64,000 nucleotides of DNA, from NCBI RefSeq assembly GCF_900250075.1, contig NZ_LT977071.1, positions 1,030,033-1,094,032 of the forward strand, given 5' to 3'. Made by a program: the position numbers and the translations under genes. Below the pieces are notes generated by a model. It worked only from the letters and a program-made list of their open reading frames with translations, ran no database searches and was not told the origin of the DNA. Of the stretch, positions 1 to 9,017 are shown piece by piece. Each line of letters begins with the position of its first letter. The first letter of the stretch is position 1. Source of the DNA: Cupriavidus taiwanensis. GTDB taxonomy: Bacteria; Pseudomonadota; Gammaproteobacteria; Burkholderiales; Burkholderiaceae.

Positions 1-481
1 GCGCGCCGCCCGTGCGCAAGGCGCCGCGAATCAGCGTAGGCCAATGTTGTTGCTGTCGGCGCGCGGCGACGGCCTGGCCGACATTGTCGACGGTCTGCCG
101 GACCAGGGTCTCGAGCGAGGCGGCCTTGTCCTCGGGATCGAGGTCGCCTTCGACCACGGCCAGCAGCAGCCGCTCGCCGATATAGATGGCTTCGCCGCGC
201 TGGCCGGCAAGCTCGCCAGGGCTGGTGCGCACGGGCTGGCGCAGGTCCGACGGGGTCATGGCTTCGAAGCGGTCGAGCGCGCGCCGCGCGCGCACTTCAG
301 GCGTGACACCGGCCAGCGTGGCGCGCAGCACCATGATCGGGCGATTCATCAGGCGGACTTCGACCGGCACGGCCGCCGCTTCGGCGGCGGGATCCGGCGC
401 GGCCCGGACCGCGCCGATGCCAAGCCACAGCAGGATGGCCAGCACGGGAAGCCGCCGCGTCAGCAAGAACACCATGGTCAT
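1..481 (-). CDS. MscS-family mechanosensitive channel-like protein, N-terminal part (cut by window start)
   Basis: The reading frame opens at ATG 481 (a second in-frame ATG is at 475) and runs off the left edge, so only about 160 N-terminal residues are visible. They show a hydrophobic signal or anchor segment (residues 3-24, ending VRAAP), then a periplasmic-looking region with VRLMNRPIMVLRA and GEAIYIGERLLLAVVEGD. I know this kind of region from the N-terminus of large MscS-type channels of Cupriavidus and Ralstonia, where it precedes the membrane and pore domains. The pore domain lies outside the window, so the family call is an inference. The start has no strong ribosome site. The next gene lies about 250 bases upstream on the same strand. 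Confidence 0.55.
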   Translation of the reverse strand, partial: MTMVFLLTRRLPVLAILLWLGIGAVRAAPDPAAEAAAVPVEVRLMNRPIMVLRATLAGVTPEVRARRALDRFEAMTPSDLRQPVRTSPGELAGQRGEAIYIGERLLLAVVEGDLDPEDKAASLETLVRQTVDNVGQAVAARRQQQHWPTLIRGALRTGGA

Positions 482-733
482 CCGTCGCTCGCGTGATTTG
501 GGAAACGGCGGTGCCACCGCCGCGCGCGTTCCCCATCCGTGCGGGCCGGGGACAGAGTTGGGTGCATGGTTACAGCTTGCGATTTGCAGCGGAAGTGAAA
601 CTTTTTGGGCGGCGAGCTTAGAAAAATCGGCGTGTTCCACTGCGACGCGTGAATCACCTGTCTGGCGGTCGAACTGTCCGTGCACGGCGCGAGAGCTTCC
701 ATGCGCAGCCATTCTGCACGGGCGCTGTTGCGT

Positions 734-1687
734 TCAAGCAGGTGCCAGCCCGCGCGTTTCCCTGCCGATGCGGCGGACCGCCTGAGGTGGCTGACCGGTC
801 GTACGAAGGAATGCGCGGCGCATCCTCTCCCGATCGACAAATCCCACTTCTTTCGCGATCACGTCCAGCGAGAGCCGGCCCTTCTCCAGCATCAGCCTGG
901 CGGCCTCCACGCGTAGAAGCTCGATGGCCTTGGCCGGCGACTGCCCGGTCTCCGCGCTGAACGCCCGACTGAACTGGCGCGGGCTCAGCCCTGCAATGCC
1001 GGCGAGTTCATCGACGGTCAATGCGTTGCGCAGGTTGGTGCTGGCGTAATCGATAGCCTTCTGGATCCGGTCGGATTTCGGATCGAGATCGAGCAAGGTG
1101 GAGAACTGCGATTGTCCGCCGGCGCGCCGGTGGTAGATCACCAGCTTGCGCGCTACCGCGCGCGAGACTTCGGCGCCGTGGTCCTTTTCAATCATGGCCA
1201 GCGCCATGTCGATGGTCGCGGTCATCCCTGCGGAAGTCCAGATCGGGCCGTCCACGATGAAAATCTGGTCTTCCTCGACCGTGACCCGCGGAAAGTGCCG
1301 CTGCAGGTCGTGCGCGAAGCGCCAATGCGTGGTTGCCCGCCGACCATCCAGCACGCCGGCGTGCGCCAGGATGAAGGCGCCCGTGCAAGGCGCGGCGATC
1401 CGTCTCGAGGTCTCCAGGGCCTGCCTGACGAAAGCTGTCAGCGCGGTGGATACCAGGTCGATCTCGACGCCGGAACCGAACATCACCGTATCGAAGGTGG
1501 TGTTGCCGAAAGGCTCTGTTTCAACGCGGATGCCTGCCGACGACATCACCAGTCCGCCGTCCTCGGACAGGACCGTCACCCCATAGGCCTGTTCTTCCAG
1601 TACGACGTTGGCCAGCTCGAACGCGGTGATTGCCGCCAGACCCATCACATAGAAGTTCGGAAAGACGACAAAGCCGATCGTGTGCAT
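734..1687 (-). CDS. GlxA-family transcriptional regulator (DJ-1/PfpI domain plus AraC HTH)
   Basis: The product is 317 aa. Residues 1-170 form a DJ-1/PfpI-like domain with the nucleophile-elbow-like CTGAF near residue 100. The last 100 residues are an AraC-type double helix-turn-helix (LSPRQFSRAF, then VGFVDRERMRRAFLRTTG). Members of this family sense small molecules and usually activate neighbouring genes. I chose ATG 1687 because GGGGA sits 7 bases before it and the DJ-1 fold begins there; an in-frame start at 1762 would read through the promoter region. It is divergent from an MFS exporter with 199 bases between them, so that exporter is the likely target. The ligand is unknown. Confidence 0.9.
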   Translation of the reverse strand: MHTIGFVVFPNFYVMGLAAITAFELANVVLEEQAYGVTVLSEDGGLVMSSAGIRVETEPFGNTTFDTVMFGSGVEIDLVSTALTAFVRQALETSRRIAAPCTGAFILAHAGVLDGRRATTHWRFAHDLQRHFPRVTVEEDQIFIVDGPIWTSAGMTATIDMALAMIEKDHGAEVSRAVARKLVIYHRRAGGQSQFSTLLDLDPKSDRIQKAIDYASTNLRNALTVDELAGIAGLSPRQFSRAFSAETGQSPAKAIELLRVEAARLMLEKGRLSLDVIAKEVGFVDRERMRRAFLRTTGQPPQAVRRIGRETRGLAPA

Positions 1688-1709
1688 GGAATGTCCCCGG
1701 CAGAGGTGC

Positions 1710-1762
1710 CCTGAATTGATGTCCTGAATTGACCGTATATATGACATTTGAGACGCGGTCAA
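1710..1762. promoter_or_regulatory. Operator-like repeats between GlxA-type regulator and MFS gene
   Basis: CCTGAATTGA occurs twice, at 1710-1719 and 1723-1732. Overlapping the second copy, TTGACCG (1729-1735) and CGGTCAA (1756-1762) form an inverted repeat around an AT-rich centre. The site lies just upstream of the regulator start at 1687 in the shared intergenic region, which fits autoregulation or control of the divergent exporter. Function is inferred. Confidence 0.4.
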
Positions 1763-1886
1763 CGTTGGCTATGATCGACTGGCAGTCCTCCCACTGGCCG
1801 GCCGTGGCGGTAACTGCACAGCAATTTCACGGCGCAAGCGCCAACTCAGACCCAACCTTCACCGCATTTCGCAGCGGGTTTTCTGT

Positions 1887-3092
1887 ATGGACCGTCGACT
1901 ACTGATACTGGCCCTGGGCATGTTCGCATTGGGCACCGACAACTTCGTCATCGCCGGCATTCTTCCAAGCGTGGCGGCGTCCCTGCATACCTCGGTCAGC
2001 ACCGCCGGCCTGATGGTGACGTTTTACGCGTTGACCTACGCGGTGGCCGCGCCCGTGATGGCGGCAGTGGCTGGCGGCTTGCCGCGCAAGCTGCTGCTGG
2101 TGGCGGCGCTCGGCATCTTTGTGGTCGGCAACGCCGTCAGCGCGCTCGCCACGGACATGCAATGGGTGCTGCTGAGCCGCGCCCTGGCCGGATTCGGCGC
2201 AGCGCTGTTCGCGCCGACCGCGTTGGGCGTGGCTTCGGTACTTGCCGATCCGCGCAAGCGCGGGCGCGCGCTGGCCGCCGTGACGGCCGGCCTGACCGGA
2301 GCCACCGCGTTGGGTTCGCCGATCGGCACGCTGATCGGTGGCTTCGGAGGCTGGAGGACGACACTGTGGTTCGTCACTGCGCTGGGCGTCGCGGCGATGA
2401 TCGGTGTCTGGGCGCTGCTGCCATCCATCGCGCCGCCTGCACCGGTCCGGCTGCGTGAGCGGCTGGCCCCGTTGCGCGACATGCGCGTCGCGCTGACCTT
2501 GATGACCTCGCTGTTCGCGTTCGGCGGCTTCCTGATGGTCTATACGTATGCTGGCGTGGTCCTGCAACCGGTGACGCGTGGCGATGGCCGCATGCTCGCG
2601 GGCATGTTGCTGCTGTGGGGCATCGCCGCCACGGTGGGCAATCTGCTGGCCGGCCGCCTGGTGGACCGGTTCGAGAGTCGCCATATCGTCAGCGCGATGC
2701 TGTGGGTGGCCATTGTTAATTTCTGCGCGCTGCCATGGACCTCCGCGCATCCGCTCAGTGCGGTTATCGCGCTGGTGGTCTGGGGGCTGTGCGGATGGGG
2801 GCTCATCGTGCCGCAACAGCATCGGCTGGTGGAACTGTCGCCGCAGGTGGCGCCGCTGCTGCTCGCGCTGAACAATACCGCCACGTACCTTGGCCTTGCG
2901 TGCTCGGGGGTGCTTGGCGGGCTCGTGCTCCGGACTACCGACGCGCAGTACCTTGGCGTGGTCGCGGCCTTGCTCATTGCACTGGCATTCGTCTTTACCG
3001 TGGCCGCGCATCGCCGTACGCAACGACCCGCTGCTGCCCACGCGTCAATGCCTGCGCTGGCAGCGGACGGTCGCGGGGGCTCTGGCGCATGA
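1887..3092 (+). CDS. MFS transporter, DHA1 (AraJ/Cmx-like drug exporter) family
   Basis: A 401-residue hydrophobic protein with about 12 membrane segments. It starts with MDRRLLILALGMFALGTDNF, typical of AraJ/CmlR-type exporters where an acidic residue sits in TM1. The loop LPRKLLLVAALGIF resembles the MFS motif A region, and LADPRKRGRALAAVTAGLTGATALGSP matches the TM4-TM5 region. Proton-driven efflux of drugs or metabolites is the family role; the substrate cannot be told. The C-terminal tail (residues about 375-401) is Ala/Gly/Arg-rich and soluble. Divergent from the GlxA-type regulator, its likely controller. No strong ribosome site precedes ATG 1887. Confidence 0.88.
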   Translation: MDRRLLILALGMFALGTDNFVIAGILPSVAASLHTSVSTAGLMVTFYALTYAVAAPVMAAVAGGLPRKLLLVAALGIFVVGNAVSALATDMQWVLLSRALAGFGAALFAPTALGVASVLADPRKRGRALAAVTAGLTGATALGSPIGTLIGGFGGWRTTLWFVTALGVAAMIGVWALLPSIAPPAPVRLRERLAPLRDMRVALTLMTSLFAFGGFLMVYTYAGVVLQPVTRGDGRMLAGMLLLWGIAATVGNLLAGRLVDRFESRHIVSAMLWVAIVNFCALPWTSAHPLSAVIALVVWGLCGWGLIVPQQHRLVELSPQVAPLLLALNNTATYLGLACSGVLGGLVLRTTDAQYLGVVAALLIALAFVFTVAAHRRTQRPAAAHASMPALAADGRGGSGA

Positions 3093-3295
3093 CAGTGCCG
3101 TCGTGCAAATCAGAATGAAATGCCGTCTAATTGCCTGCATGATCGGGCTGCTTCGCCCGCGGCGCTTCTGTAAAAACATGCAGCCGTCGCCTAGTATGGA
3201 TGCGCATGGCATTGAGGCGGGCGGCATTGCCACGAGGACCAGACGTGGGTCTCCGGCCGTGCGACGACAGTTCATACGGCAGCAGGGGAGAATCC

Positions 3296-4363
3296 TTGGA
3301 CGAGTCGGCTCCGGACCGGTTTCAGATTCTCGCGCTCTCGGGCGGCGGCTTTCGCGGGCTGTACACGGCCAGGCTGCTTGCCGACTTCGAGGAGGAAATC
3401 GGAGCGCCGATCGCGACCCGCTTCGACCTGATTGCCGGGACCTCGATCGGCGGCGTCATTGCGCTGGCCCTGGCGCTGGAGCTGCCGGCAAGCCGCATCG
3501 TGGACCTGCTGACGCGGCACGGCGAGCAGATTTTCCAGCGGCGCTGGTCGCTTGCCGGCATCTGGCGCGCGCCGTTCGGCTCGCGCCGGCTGCTGGAACT
3601 GCTGTGTGCCGAGCATCTGTTCGGCGAGCGCCTGCTCGGCGCCTGCGCGCACCGGGTCGTCATTCCCGCGATCAATTACTCCACCGGGCGGCCGCAGATT
3701 TTCAAGACGCCGCACCACGTCAATTTCAAGCGCGACCACAAGTTCCGCATCGCGGATATCGCGATGGCGACCAGTGCCGCGCCGGCCTACTTCGCGCGCT
3801 ACACCTTCAACCACAACCAGTTCGTCGATGGCGGCCTTTACGCCAATGCGCCGGGCCTGCTGGCCGTGCACGAGGCGCAGTATTCCCTGCTGCGCTCGCT
3901 CGCCGATGTACACGTCATGGCGATAGGAACAATGTCGTCGAAGTTCACCGTGAACCCGCGCCGCAATCGCGAGGGCGGCACCTATGACTGGGGCGGCATC
4001 AATCCCGCCAACATGCCCCGGCGATTGTTCGGCCTGTCGATATCGGTCCAGGAAGCGCTGAGCGATTTCATGCTGTCGCACCTGCTGCCGGGGCGCTATG
4101 TGCTGGTCGACGATGACCTGACCGACCAGCGCGCACGCGCGGTGGGCATGGACAGGGCTGACCAAGCGGCGCGGGAGGTGCTGCTTGGCGCGGCCTCGGA
4201 GCGGTCCAAGATCTGCATCGGCAGCCGCGAGTTCCAGCCGTTCCTGAGGCATCTCGCTCCCGCCCCGACCTTCTATTACGGCGAGAACGAGAACGCAGGC
4301 ACGTTCGCGCGCCGCAGCGCCGGAGCCACGGCCCAGGTGCACAGGATCTCGCCGGCGCGATAG
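3296..4363 (+). CDS. Patatin-like phospholipase, CapV-like (CBASS effector family), apparently orphan
   Basis: The 355-residue protein carries all patatin signatures: oxyanion-hole loop LSGGGFRG (residues 14-21), nucleophile elbow GTSIGG with Ser50, and catalytic Asp178 in DGGLYANAP. The order, spacing and overall length match CapV, the cyclic-dinucleotide-activated phospholipase of CBASS phage defence, rather than the longer RssA-type patatins. I chose TTG 3296 because AGGGGAG ends 5 bases before it and the fold begins 10 residues later; the frame is open upstream to 3200. CapV normally sits beside a CD-NTase gene, but none is found here: the flanks are an MFS gene and a convergent receiver gene 17 bases away. 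It may act alone, as a plain lipid hydrolase, or answer a cyclase elsewhere. Confidence 0.82.
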   Translation: MDESAPDRFQILALSGGGFRGLYTARLLADFEEEIGAPIATRFDLIAGTSIGGVIALALALELPASRIVDLLTRHGEQIFQRRWSLAGIWRAPFGSRRLLELLCAEHLFGERLLGACAHRVVIPAINYSTGRPQIFKTPHHVNFKRDHKFRIADIAMATSAAPAYFARYTFNHNQFVDGGLYANAPGLLAVHEAQYSLLRSLADVHVMAIGTMSSKFTVNPRRNREGGTYDWGGINPANMPRRLFGLSISVQEALSDFMLSHLLPGRYVLVDDDLTDQRARAVGMDRADQAAREVLLGAASERSKICIGSREFQPFLRHLAPAPTFYYGENENAGTFARRSAGATAQVHRISPAR

Positions 4364-4380
4364 GCCCGGATAGCCGCGTC

Positions 4381-4875
4381 TTACGCGAACGCGTGGAAGG
4401 GACGCCGGACTCCGGTCGGCATGGCGTCCGGCCCGGGCCGGGCCGGCGCGGCGAGCGGCAGGTCCAGCAGCGCGCGCACGTCACGTTCGATCGTTGCCAG
4501 CGATGCCGAGCGGCACAGGGCGCGGGCAAAGCGCGCGTCCAGGCCGGGCGGCAGGCGCAGCCACATATTGTCCGAGATCAGCAGCAGGCGCCGCGGACGC
4601 AGCACCAGGCTGGCCAGCCGCAGCTGGTTCCAGCCTTCGGCCAGCTCCGGCGGCATGCCGAACACCAGCAGCGCCGGCGCCGGCAAGCGCGGGTTGCGCG
4701 CCGCCAGGGCCTCGGTCTCCACCGGTTCCACCCGGCCAATGCCCGGCATCTCGCCGAGCAGGCGCGCGATGCCGTGCCGGTACATCGGCATGTCGTCGAT
4801 GACCACGGCATGCGCCTCGCCGCCGCATTCCAGCACCTGCGCCGGGGCCGGCGCTCCACGGTTAGTCCAGCTCAT
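4381..4875 (-). CDS. Degenerate receiver-domain protein without DNA-binding output
   Basis: A 164-residue protein. AVVIDDMPMYRHGIARLLGEMPG resembles the start of a NarL-type receiver, including the acidic pair after the first strand. Where the phosphoacceptor Asp should stand the sequence is LLVFGMPPE, so that Asp is missing, and no conserved Lys-containing loop or LuxR helix-turn-helix follows. It is therefore best read as a pseudo-receiver. I chose ATG 4875 because GGAG lies 6 bases before it; an in-frame ATG at 4950 adds 25 residues of unlike composition. It is the last minus-strand gene after the synthetase and PPTase genes, with a 252-base gap holding operator-like repeats. A regulatory role for that cluster is inference. 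Confidence 0.6.
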   Translation of the reverse strand: MSWTNRGAPAPAQVLECGGEAHAVVIDDMPMYRHGIARLLGEMPGIGRVEPVETEALAARNPRLPAPALLVFGMPPELAEGWNQLRLASLVLRPRRLLLISDNMWLRLPPGLDARFARALCRSASLATIERDVRALLDLPLAAPARPGPDAMPTGVRRPFHAFA

Positions 4876-5071
4876 TCCTTGCTCCGGTTGGTATCCGGCA
4901 TTGGCCTGGTGGCCAACGCATTTCACCGGAATCAGCAAAGGGGATGCCAACTCCGGCAGGGGCCGGGCCCGCGCGCCCGGTCAGCGCCACGACCCACGCT
5001 GGCCGCGGGTTTGCGGCAGGGCGGCCCATGCGGGCCGGCCCGCGCGCATGGCTGGCATCAGGCCGGCGGGC

Positions 5072-5098
5072 GTTACGTGTCACGTAACGTGTTACGTG
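5072..5098. promoter_or_regulatory. Triple operator-like repeat GTTACGTG / CACGTAAC / GTTACGTG
   Basis: GTTACGTG at 5072-5079, its exact reverse complement CACGTAAC at 5081-5088, and GTTACGTG again at 5091-5098 form two overlapping perfect palindromes with 1-base and 2-base centres. A partial further copy (CCACGTGAC) lies near 5140. There is no T-run, so a terminator is unlikely. The site lies 197 bases upstream of the receiver-like gene and just past the PPTase stop, so it most likely regulates the receiver-like gene. Confidence 0.5.
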
Positions 5099-5127
5099 GC
5101 CAGTCCCTTGCCGAGCCGCGGGACCGG

Positions 5128-5901
5128 TCAGCAACGGAACCACGTGACGCTTGCTTCCGGCAGCGATACGGCCAGCGCCGCCCTGAACCCGGCACCGGCA
5201 TCCAGGTCCAGGCAGGTCCAGCCGGACATGGCTATGCCATCTCGCGAAGCCCGCCAATGGCCCGCGCCGCGCCGCCAGTCGTCTTCCGTGGTGTACGCGG
5301 TGGGATCGGCCGAGAGGCCGGTGCCGAGCGCTTTCAGCAGCGCTTCCTTGCGCGTCCAGATGCCCAGCAGCGCGTCGGCCGCAGCGGGCGGGGCACGCGC
5401 CAGGACCTGCGCTTCCTGCGCGGAAAATATGCCGCGTCCAAATCCCGGGACGGCCGCTACGTTCACGCCGCCGGCACGCCGCTCCACGTCCACGCCAAGG
5501 CGGCAATCCCGCGCGAAGGCCAGCAGCGCCAGGCCGTCGGTGTGGGACATGCTGAAGGCCAGCCCGGCCTGCGGCCATTGCAACACCGGCTGGCCGAATG
5601 GCGACACGGTCAGGCGCAGCGCTTCGGGCTGGCAGTGCAGGTAGCCGCCGACCAGCCAGCGCAGCAGCCCGCGCCGGGCGACATAGCCATTGCAGTGCCT
5701 GGCGTGCCGGTAGGCCAGGGCGCGCGCGCGCTCGTCCGGCGCAAGCGTATGGGCCAGGCGCGCGCATGCCGGGTTGACCTGCGCGTCATCCAGCCGCCAT
5801 ACCTGTACCGCGCCGTCCGGCAACGCCAGGCGCTCCGGTTGCGGCAGCACGAACGGCGCGGTATCCACCGCGCCCCGTGCGGCAACGCCGTCATGCTGCA
5901 T
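5128..5901 (-). CDS. 4'-phosphopantetheinyl transferase, Sfp/Gsp type
   Basis: The 257-residue protein has the Sfp-family motifs in order: FSMSHT, LGVDVERR (Mg-binding acidic residues) and IWTRKEALLKALGTGL (the WxxKEAxxK motif). It moves the phosphopantetheine arm of CoA onto carrier-protein serines in the cytoplasm. Its start ATG 5901 lies 21 bases after the stop of the A-PCP-TE synthetase gene on the same strand, so the two are very likely co-transcribed and the synthetase carrier domain is the natural substrate. GGAGA lies about 9 bases upstream of the ATG. Upstream in-frame residues (to 6405) are only the shadow of the synthetase gene. Confidence 0.92.
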   Translation of the reverse strand: MQHDGVAARGAVDTAPFVLPQPERLALPDGAVQVWRLDDAQVNPACARLAHTLAPDERARALAYRHARHCNGYVARRGLLRWLVGGYLHCQPEALRLTVSPFGQPVLQWPQAGLAFSMSHTDGLALLAFARDCRLGVDVERRAGGVNVAAVPGFGRGIFSAQEAQVLARAPPAAADALLGIWTRKEALLKALGTGLSADPTAYTTEDDWRRGAGHWRASRDGIAMSGWTCLDLDAGAGFRAALAVSLPEASVTWFRC

Positions 5902-5921
5902 GCCGTGCCATCTCCGCTGCG

Positions 5922-8900
5922 TCACGCGCCCGCCAGCCCTTCGTCCAGGATCGCCGCCACCGCCTGCAGGTTGGGTTCGAGCACCAGGTCGAAATGGCTG
6001 CAGGGCACCTCGGCAATGGTCAGCCCGCCCAGCGCAACGCGCCGCCACAGCGACAGCGGATCGCCGCGCTGCTGCTGCCTGACCGCGGCGCGCAGGTAGA
6101 GCACCGGGCCGGCATGGTACGGCCGCGGCCGATAGGTCGTCATGGCGCGCACCATGGTCTCGCGCACCTGCCGCAGCGCCGGCGGCAGCGATTCGGTAAA
6201 CGCGTCGGGCTTGCAGGTGATGCCGCCGCGGCGCATGCCGACACCTTCCGCGGCCCGGCGCAGCGCGTATTTCAGGTAGCGCACGCGCTGTGCCGCCGGC
6301 ACCGCGCGCAGCTTGCGCAGCTGCCAGCCGGGATAGTTCCAGCAGTAGCGCATCCAATTGCGCCACGGCAGGAAGTGCTCGCAGACATAGGTGTCGAGCA
6401 GGCACAGCAGCTCGACCTGCTCGCCGGCGCGGGTCAGCTGTTGCGCCATCTCGTACACCACCAGCCCGCCGAACGAGTAGCCGGCCAGCGCGTAGGGACC
6501 GCGCGGCTGCAGGCTGCGGATCTGTTCGATATAGCTGGCCGCCATGTCCTCGACACGCCGCTGCGTCGGCTGTTCGCCGTCAAGCCCGCGTGCCTGCAGC
6601 CCATAGACCGGGCGCGAGGTGCGCAGCGCGTTGATCATGCCCCAGCACTCCATCACCGAGCCGCTCGCGCCATGCACCAGGAACAGCGGCGAGCCGGTGC
6701 CGCCGCGCACGGGCACCAGGTTGGGCGAAGTCCGCGGGGACGCGGCTTCGTCGATGGCCGCGGCCAGGCCTGCAATGGTGGGCGCGAACAGCAGTGTCGC
6801 CAGAGGGATCGTGCGGCCGGTCGACTGGTGCACGTCCGCCAGCAGCCGCGCGGCCAGCAGCGAATGTCCGCCGAGGTCGAAGAAATTGTCGTCGCGGCCG
6901 ATCGGGGCGAAATCGAACAAGCGCTCCCACAGGGCCTGCAGATGACGTTCGAGCTGCTCGCGCGATGTGCCGGGCGCGGGCAGTTCGCGCGCCGCCAGGT
7001 TCAGGACCGGATGATTGCGGATGGCGTCGAGGCAGTCCGGATTGCGCAACGCCGCGGCGTTGCCCGCCGGCAGGCCGTTGACCGCATTGCGCGCCGCCGC
7101 TTCGGACAGTTTGCCGTTATGCGTGGCCGGCAGCTCGGGCACGGCCAGGATGCGGTCGGGCACATGGGTGGGCGAGGCGCGGCGCGCCAGTTCGCGGCGC
7201 ACGTGCGCGGCGAGCGCGCCGGTCAGCGCGACGCCGTGCTGCAAGACCAGCAGCAGCACCATGCGTTGCTCGTACCGCTGCGCGTGGGTGCGGTCGGGCG
7301 GTGCCGTTTGCGCGCGCTGCTCGACCACCATCGCCTCGCGGATCTGCGGGATATCGCGCAGCACCCGATAGATCTCGCCCGGCCCGACGTTGACGCCGCG
7401 CACATTGAGCACGCCGTCGGAACGGCCATGCAGCCGCGCCGTGCCTTCGGGCGGAAACTCGATCCGGTCGCCGTGGGTCCACACGCCCGCGTTGGCCGAA
7501 AAATACGCCTTGTGGAAGCCCTGGCCGTCGATGTCGCCATAGAAGCCCAGCGGCCGCGACGGGAACGGGTTGGCGCACACCAGCTCGCCGATGCCGCTGG
7601 TGGGCGCGCCGTGTTCCCACGCCTGCACATCGAGCGCCAGGCTCTTGCACTGCGCTTCGCCCGCATAGACCGGCAGGTTCGGATTGCCCAGCACGAAGCA
7701 GCCGAGGATGTCGGTGCCGCCGGAGATCGACTGCAACGGCAACGCCTTGACGTGATCGCGCACCCATTCGAACTGCGCATCGAACAGCACCGATCCGGTC
7801 GACATCATCGCGCGCAGTGCGCCCAGGTCGAACTGCTGGCCGGGCACCAGGCCGGCGTCCTCGCACATCTTCAGGTAGGCGGGACTGGTGCCGAACACCG
7901 TGACGCGCTCTTCCGCAACCAGCCGCCACAACGCGTCGACCGTGGCGATCGGGCCGTCATAGGTGACGATCTCGACCCCGGACGCCAGCGCCGACAGCTG
8001 CCAGTTCCACATCATCCACGCGCAGGTGGTGTGGAAGTACATGCGGTCGCCCGGCCGCAGGTCGGAGTGCAGCCGGTGCTCCTTCAGGTGCTCCAGCAGG
8101 CTGCCGCCGGCGCCGTGCACGATGCACTTGGGCTTGCCGGTGGTGCCCGACGAGAACATGATGAAAAGCGGATGGTTGAACGCAAAGCGCTGGAAGGAGA
8201 ACTGCTCTGCATCGCCACGGCCGATCAGGTCCGCCAGCGCATGGACCGGCTGGCTGACGGTGGCCGGCAAGGCGCCGTCGTCGAGCTGGATGATGCCCTG
8301 CAGCGAAGGCAGCGCGGCAGCCAGGCCGGCGACGTTGTCCGCCAGCGGGATGCCGGTGTCGAAGGCGCGCTGCGCGGTGTGCGCGAGCAGCAACCGCGGT
8401 GCCAGCGGGGCGAAGCGGTCGAGCAGGGTCTCGACGCTCATCTCGGCGGCGGCGGTGGACAGCGTGGCGCCGAGCGCGGTCACGGCGAGCGCGGCGACGA
8501 TGGCCTCGGCGTCGTTGCGCATCACGGCCACCACGCGATCCCCTTCGCGCAGCCCCAGTTGCGACAAGGCATGTGCCGCGCGCGCGACACGCTCGCGCAG
8601 TTCGCCCCGGGTCAGGCGCTCACGCCGGCCATCGGCGTGGCAGGCGGTCAGCGCCGGGGCGTCGGGCCCAGCGACTTCCAGCCCTAGCAGGTTGTCCGCG
8701 TAGTTCAGCAACAGGTTCGGGAAGAAGCGGGCATGTTCGCAATCGTCGCCGACGCAGACCGGTTCTGGGCTGCCCGACCACGCCAGCCCCTCTGACCACT
8801 GCAGGAAGCAGCGCCAGAAAGTCCGGTATTCCCGTACCGAGAAATCGTGCAGCGCGCCGTAGCGGTGAAACGACTGGCCAGTACACGCCTGCAGCGCCGC

Positions 8901-9017
8901 GGTAAACGCGGTCATCTGCGACGCCACGGCGCGCTCGGGCGAGCTGGCGTAAATGGGAGTGCGACCCTGGTTGACGCTCGGGCAGAACGAGGCGTCCAAC
9001 AAATAAAATCGATCCAT
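5922..9017 (-). CDS. Single-module A-PCP-TE synthetase with acetoacetyl-CoA-synthetase-like adenylation domain
   Basis: A 1031-residue three-domain enzyme. Residues 1-640 form an adenylate-forming domain with [10 protein letters not shown] (288-297), SGGTD (432-436), THGD (514-517), [11 protein letters not shown] (531-541) and THNGKLSE with catalytic Lys636. Its N-terminal style (YADNLL, WMMWNW, ISGGTDI) is that of acetoacetyl-CoA synthetases, not of amino-acid-specific NRPS domains. Residues 690-755 are a carrier domain with phosphopantetheine Ser719 in GGHSL. Residues 775-1025 are a type I thioesterase with Ser848 in GYSFGG, Asp875 and a C-terminal His (CSHFD). It should activate a carboxylic or keto acid, load it on the carrier and release or condense it, in the manner of the furanone synthetase RalA of Ralstonia. 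AGGAG precedes ATG 9017. The PPTase follows directly. The product is unknown. Confidence 0.88.
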   Translation of the reverse strand: MDRFYLLDASFCPSVNQGRTPIYASSPERAVASQMTAFTAALQACTGQSFHRYGALHDFSVREYRTFWRCFLQWSEGLAWSGSPEPVCVGDDCEHARFFPNLLLNYADNLLGLEVAGPDAPALTACHADGRRERLTRGELRERVARAAHALSQLGLREGDRVVAVMRNDAEAIVAALAVTALGATLSTAAAEMSVETLLDRFAPLAPRLLLAHTAQRAFDTGIPLADNVAGLAAALPSLQGIIQLDDGALPATVSQPVHALADLIGRGDAEQFSFQRFAFNHPLFIMFSSGTTGKPKCIVHGAGGSLLEHLKEHRLHSDLRPGDRMYFHTTCAWMMWNWQLSALASGVEIVTYDGPIATVDALWRLVAEERVTVFGTSPAYLKMCEDAGLVPGQQFDLGALRAMMSTGSVLFDAQFEWVRDHVKALPLQSISGGTDILGCFVLGNPNLPVYAGEAQCKSLALDVQAWEHGAPTSGIGELVCANPFPSRPLGFYGDIDGQGFHKAYFSANAGVWTHGDRIEFPPEGTARLHGRSDGVLNVRGVNVGPGEIYRVLRDIPQIREAMVVEQRAQTAPPDRTHAQRYEQRMVLLLVLQHGVALTGALAAHVRRELARRASPTHVPDRILAVPELPATHNGKLSEAAARNAVNGLPAGNAAALRNPDCLDAIRNHPVLNLAARELPAPGTSREQLERHLQALWERLFDFAPIGRDDNFFDLGGHSLLAARLLADVHQSTGRTIPLATLLFAPTIAGLAAAIDEAASPRTSPNLVPVRGGTGSPLFLVHGASGSVMECWGMINALRTSRPVYGLQARGLDGEQPTQRRVEDMAASYIEQIRSLQPRGPYALAGYSFGGLVVYEMAQQLTRAGEQVELLCLLDTYVCEHFLPWRNWMRYCWNYPGWQLRKLRAVPAAQRVRYLKYALRRAAEGVGMRRGGITCKPDAFTESLPPALRQVRETMVRAMTTYRPRPYHAGPVLYLRAAVRQQQRGDPLSLWRRVALGGLTIAEVPCSHFDLVLEPNLQAVAAILDEGLAGA

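Noticed and set aside
3093-4380. A full CBASS operon around the patatin gene
   Set aside because: No CD-NTase or accessory gene is present on either side, so only the effector-like protein is claimed.
5128-6405. PPTase read as a longer 425-residue fusion
   Set aside because: The extra N-terminal residues are the wrong frame of the synthetase gene; ATG 5901 with GGAGA upstream gives a normal Sfp-type length.
5877-8687. Long plus-strand open frame (about 936 codons) opposite the synthetase gene
   Set aside because: Its translation is Arg/Gln/His-rich low-complexity text with no domain, as expected for an antisense frame in high-GC DNA; the minus-strand gene has intact catalytic motifs.
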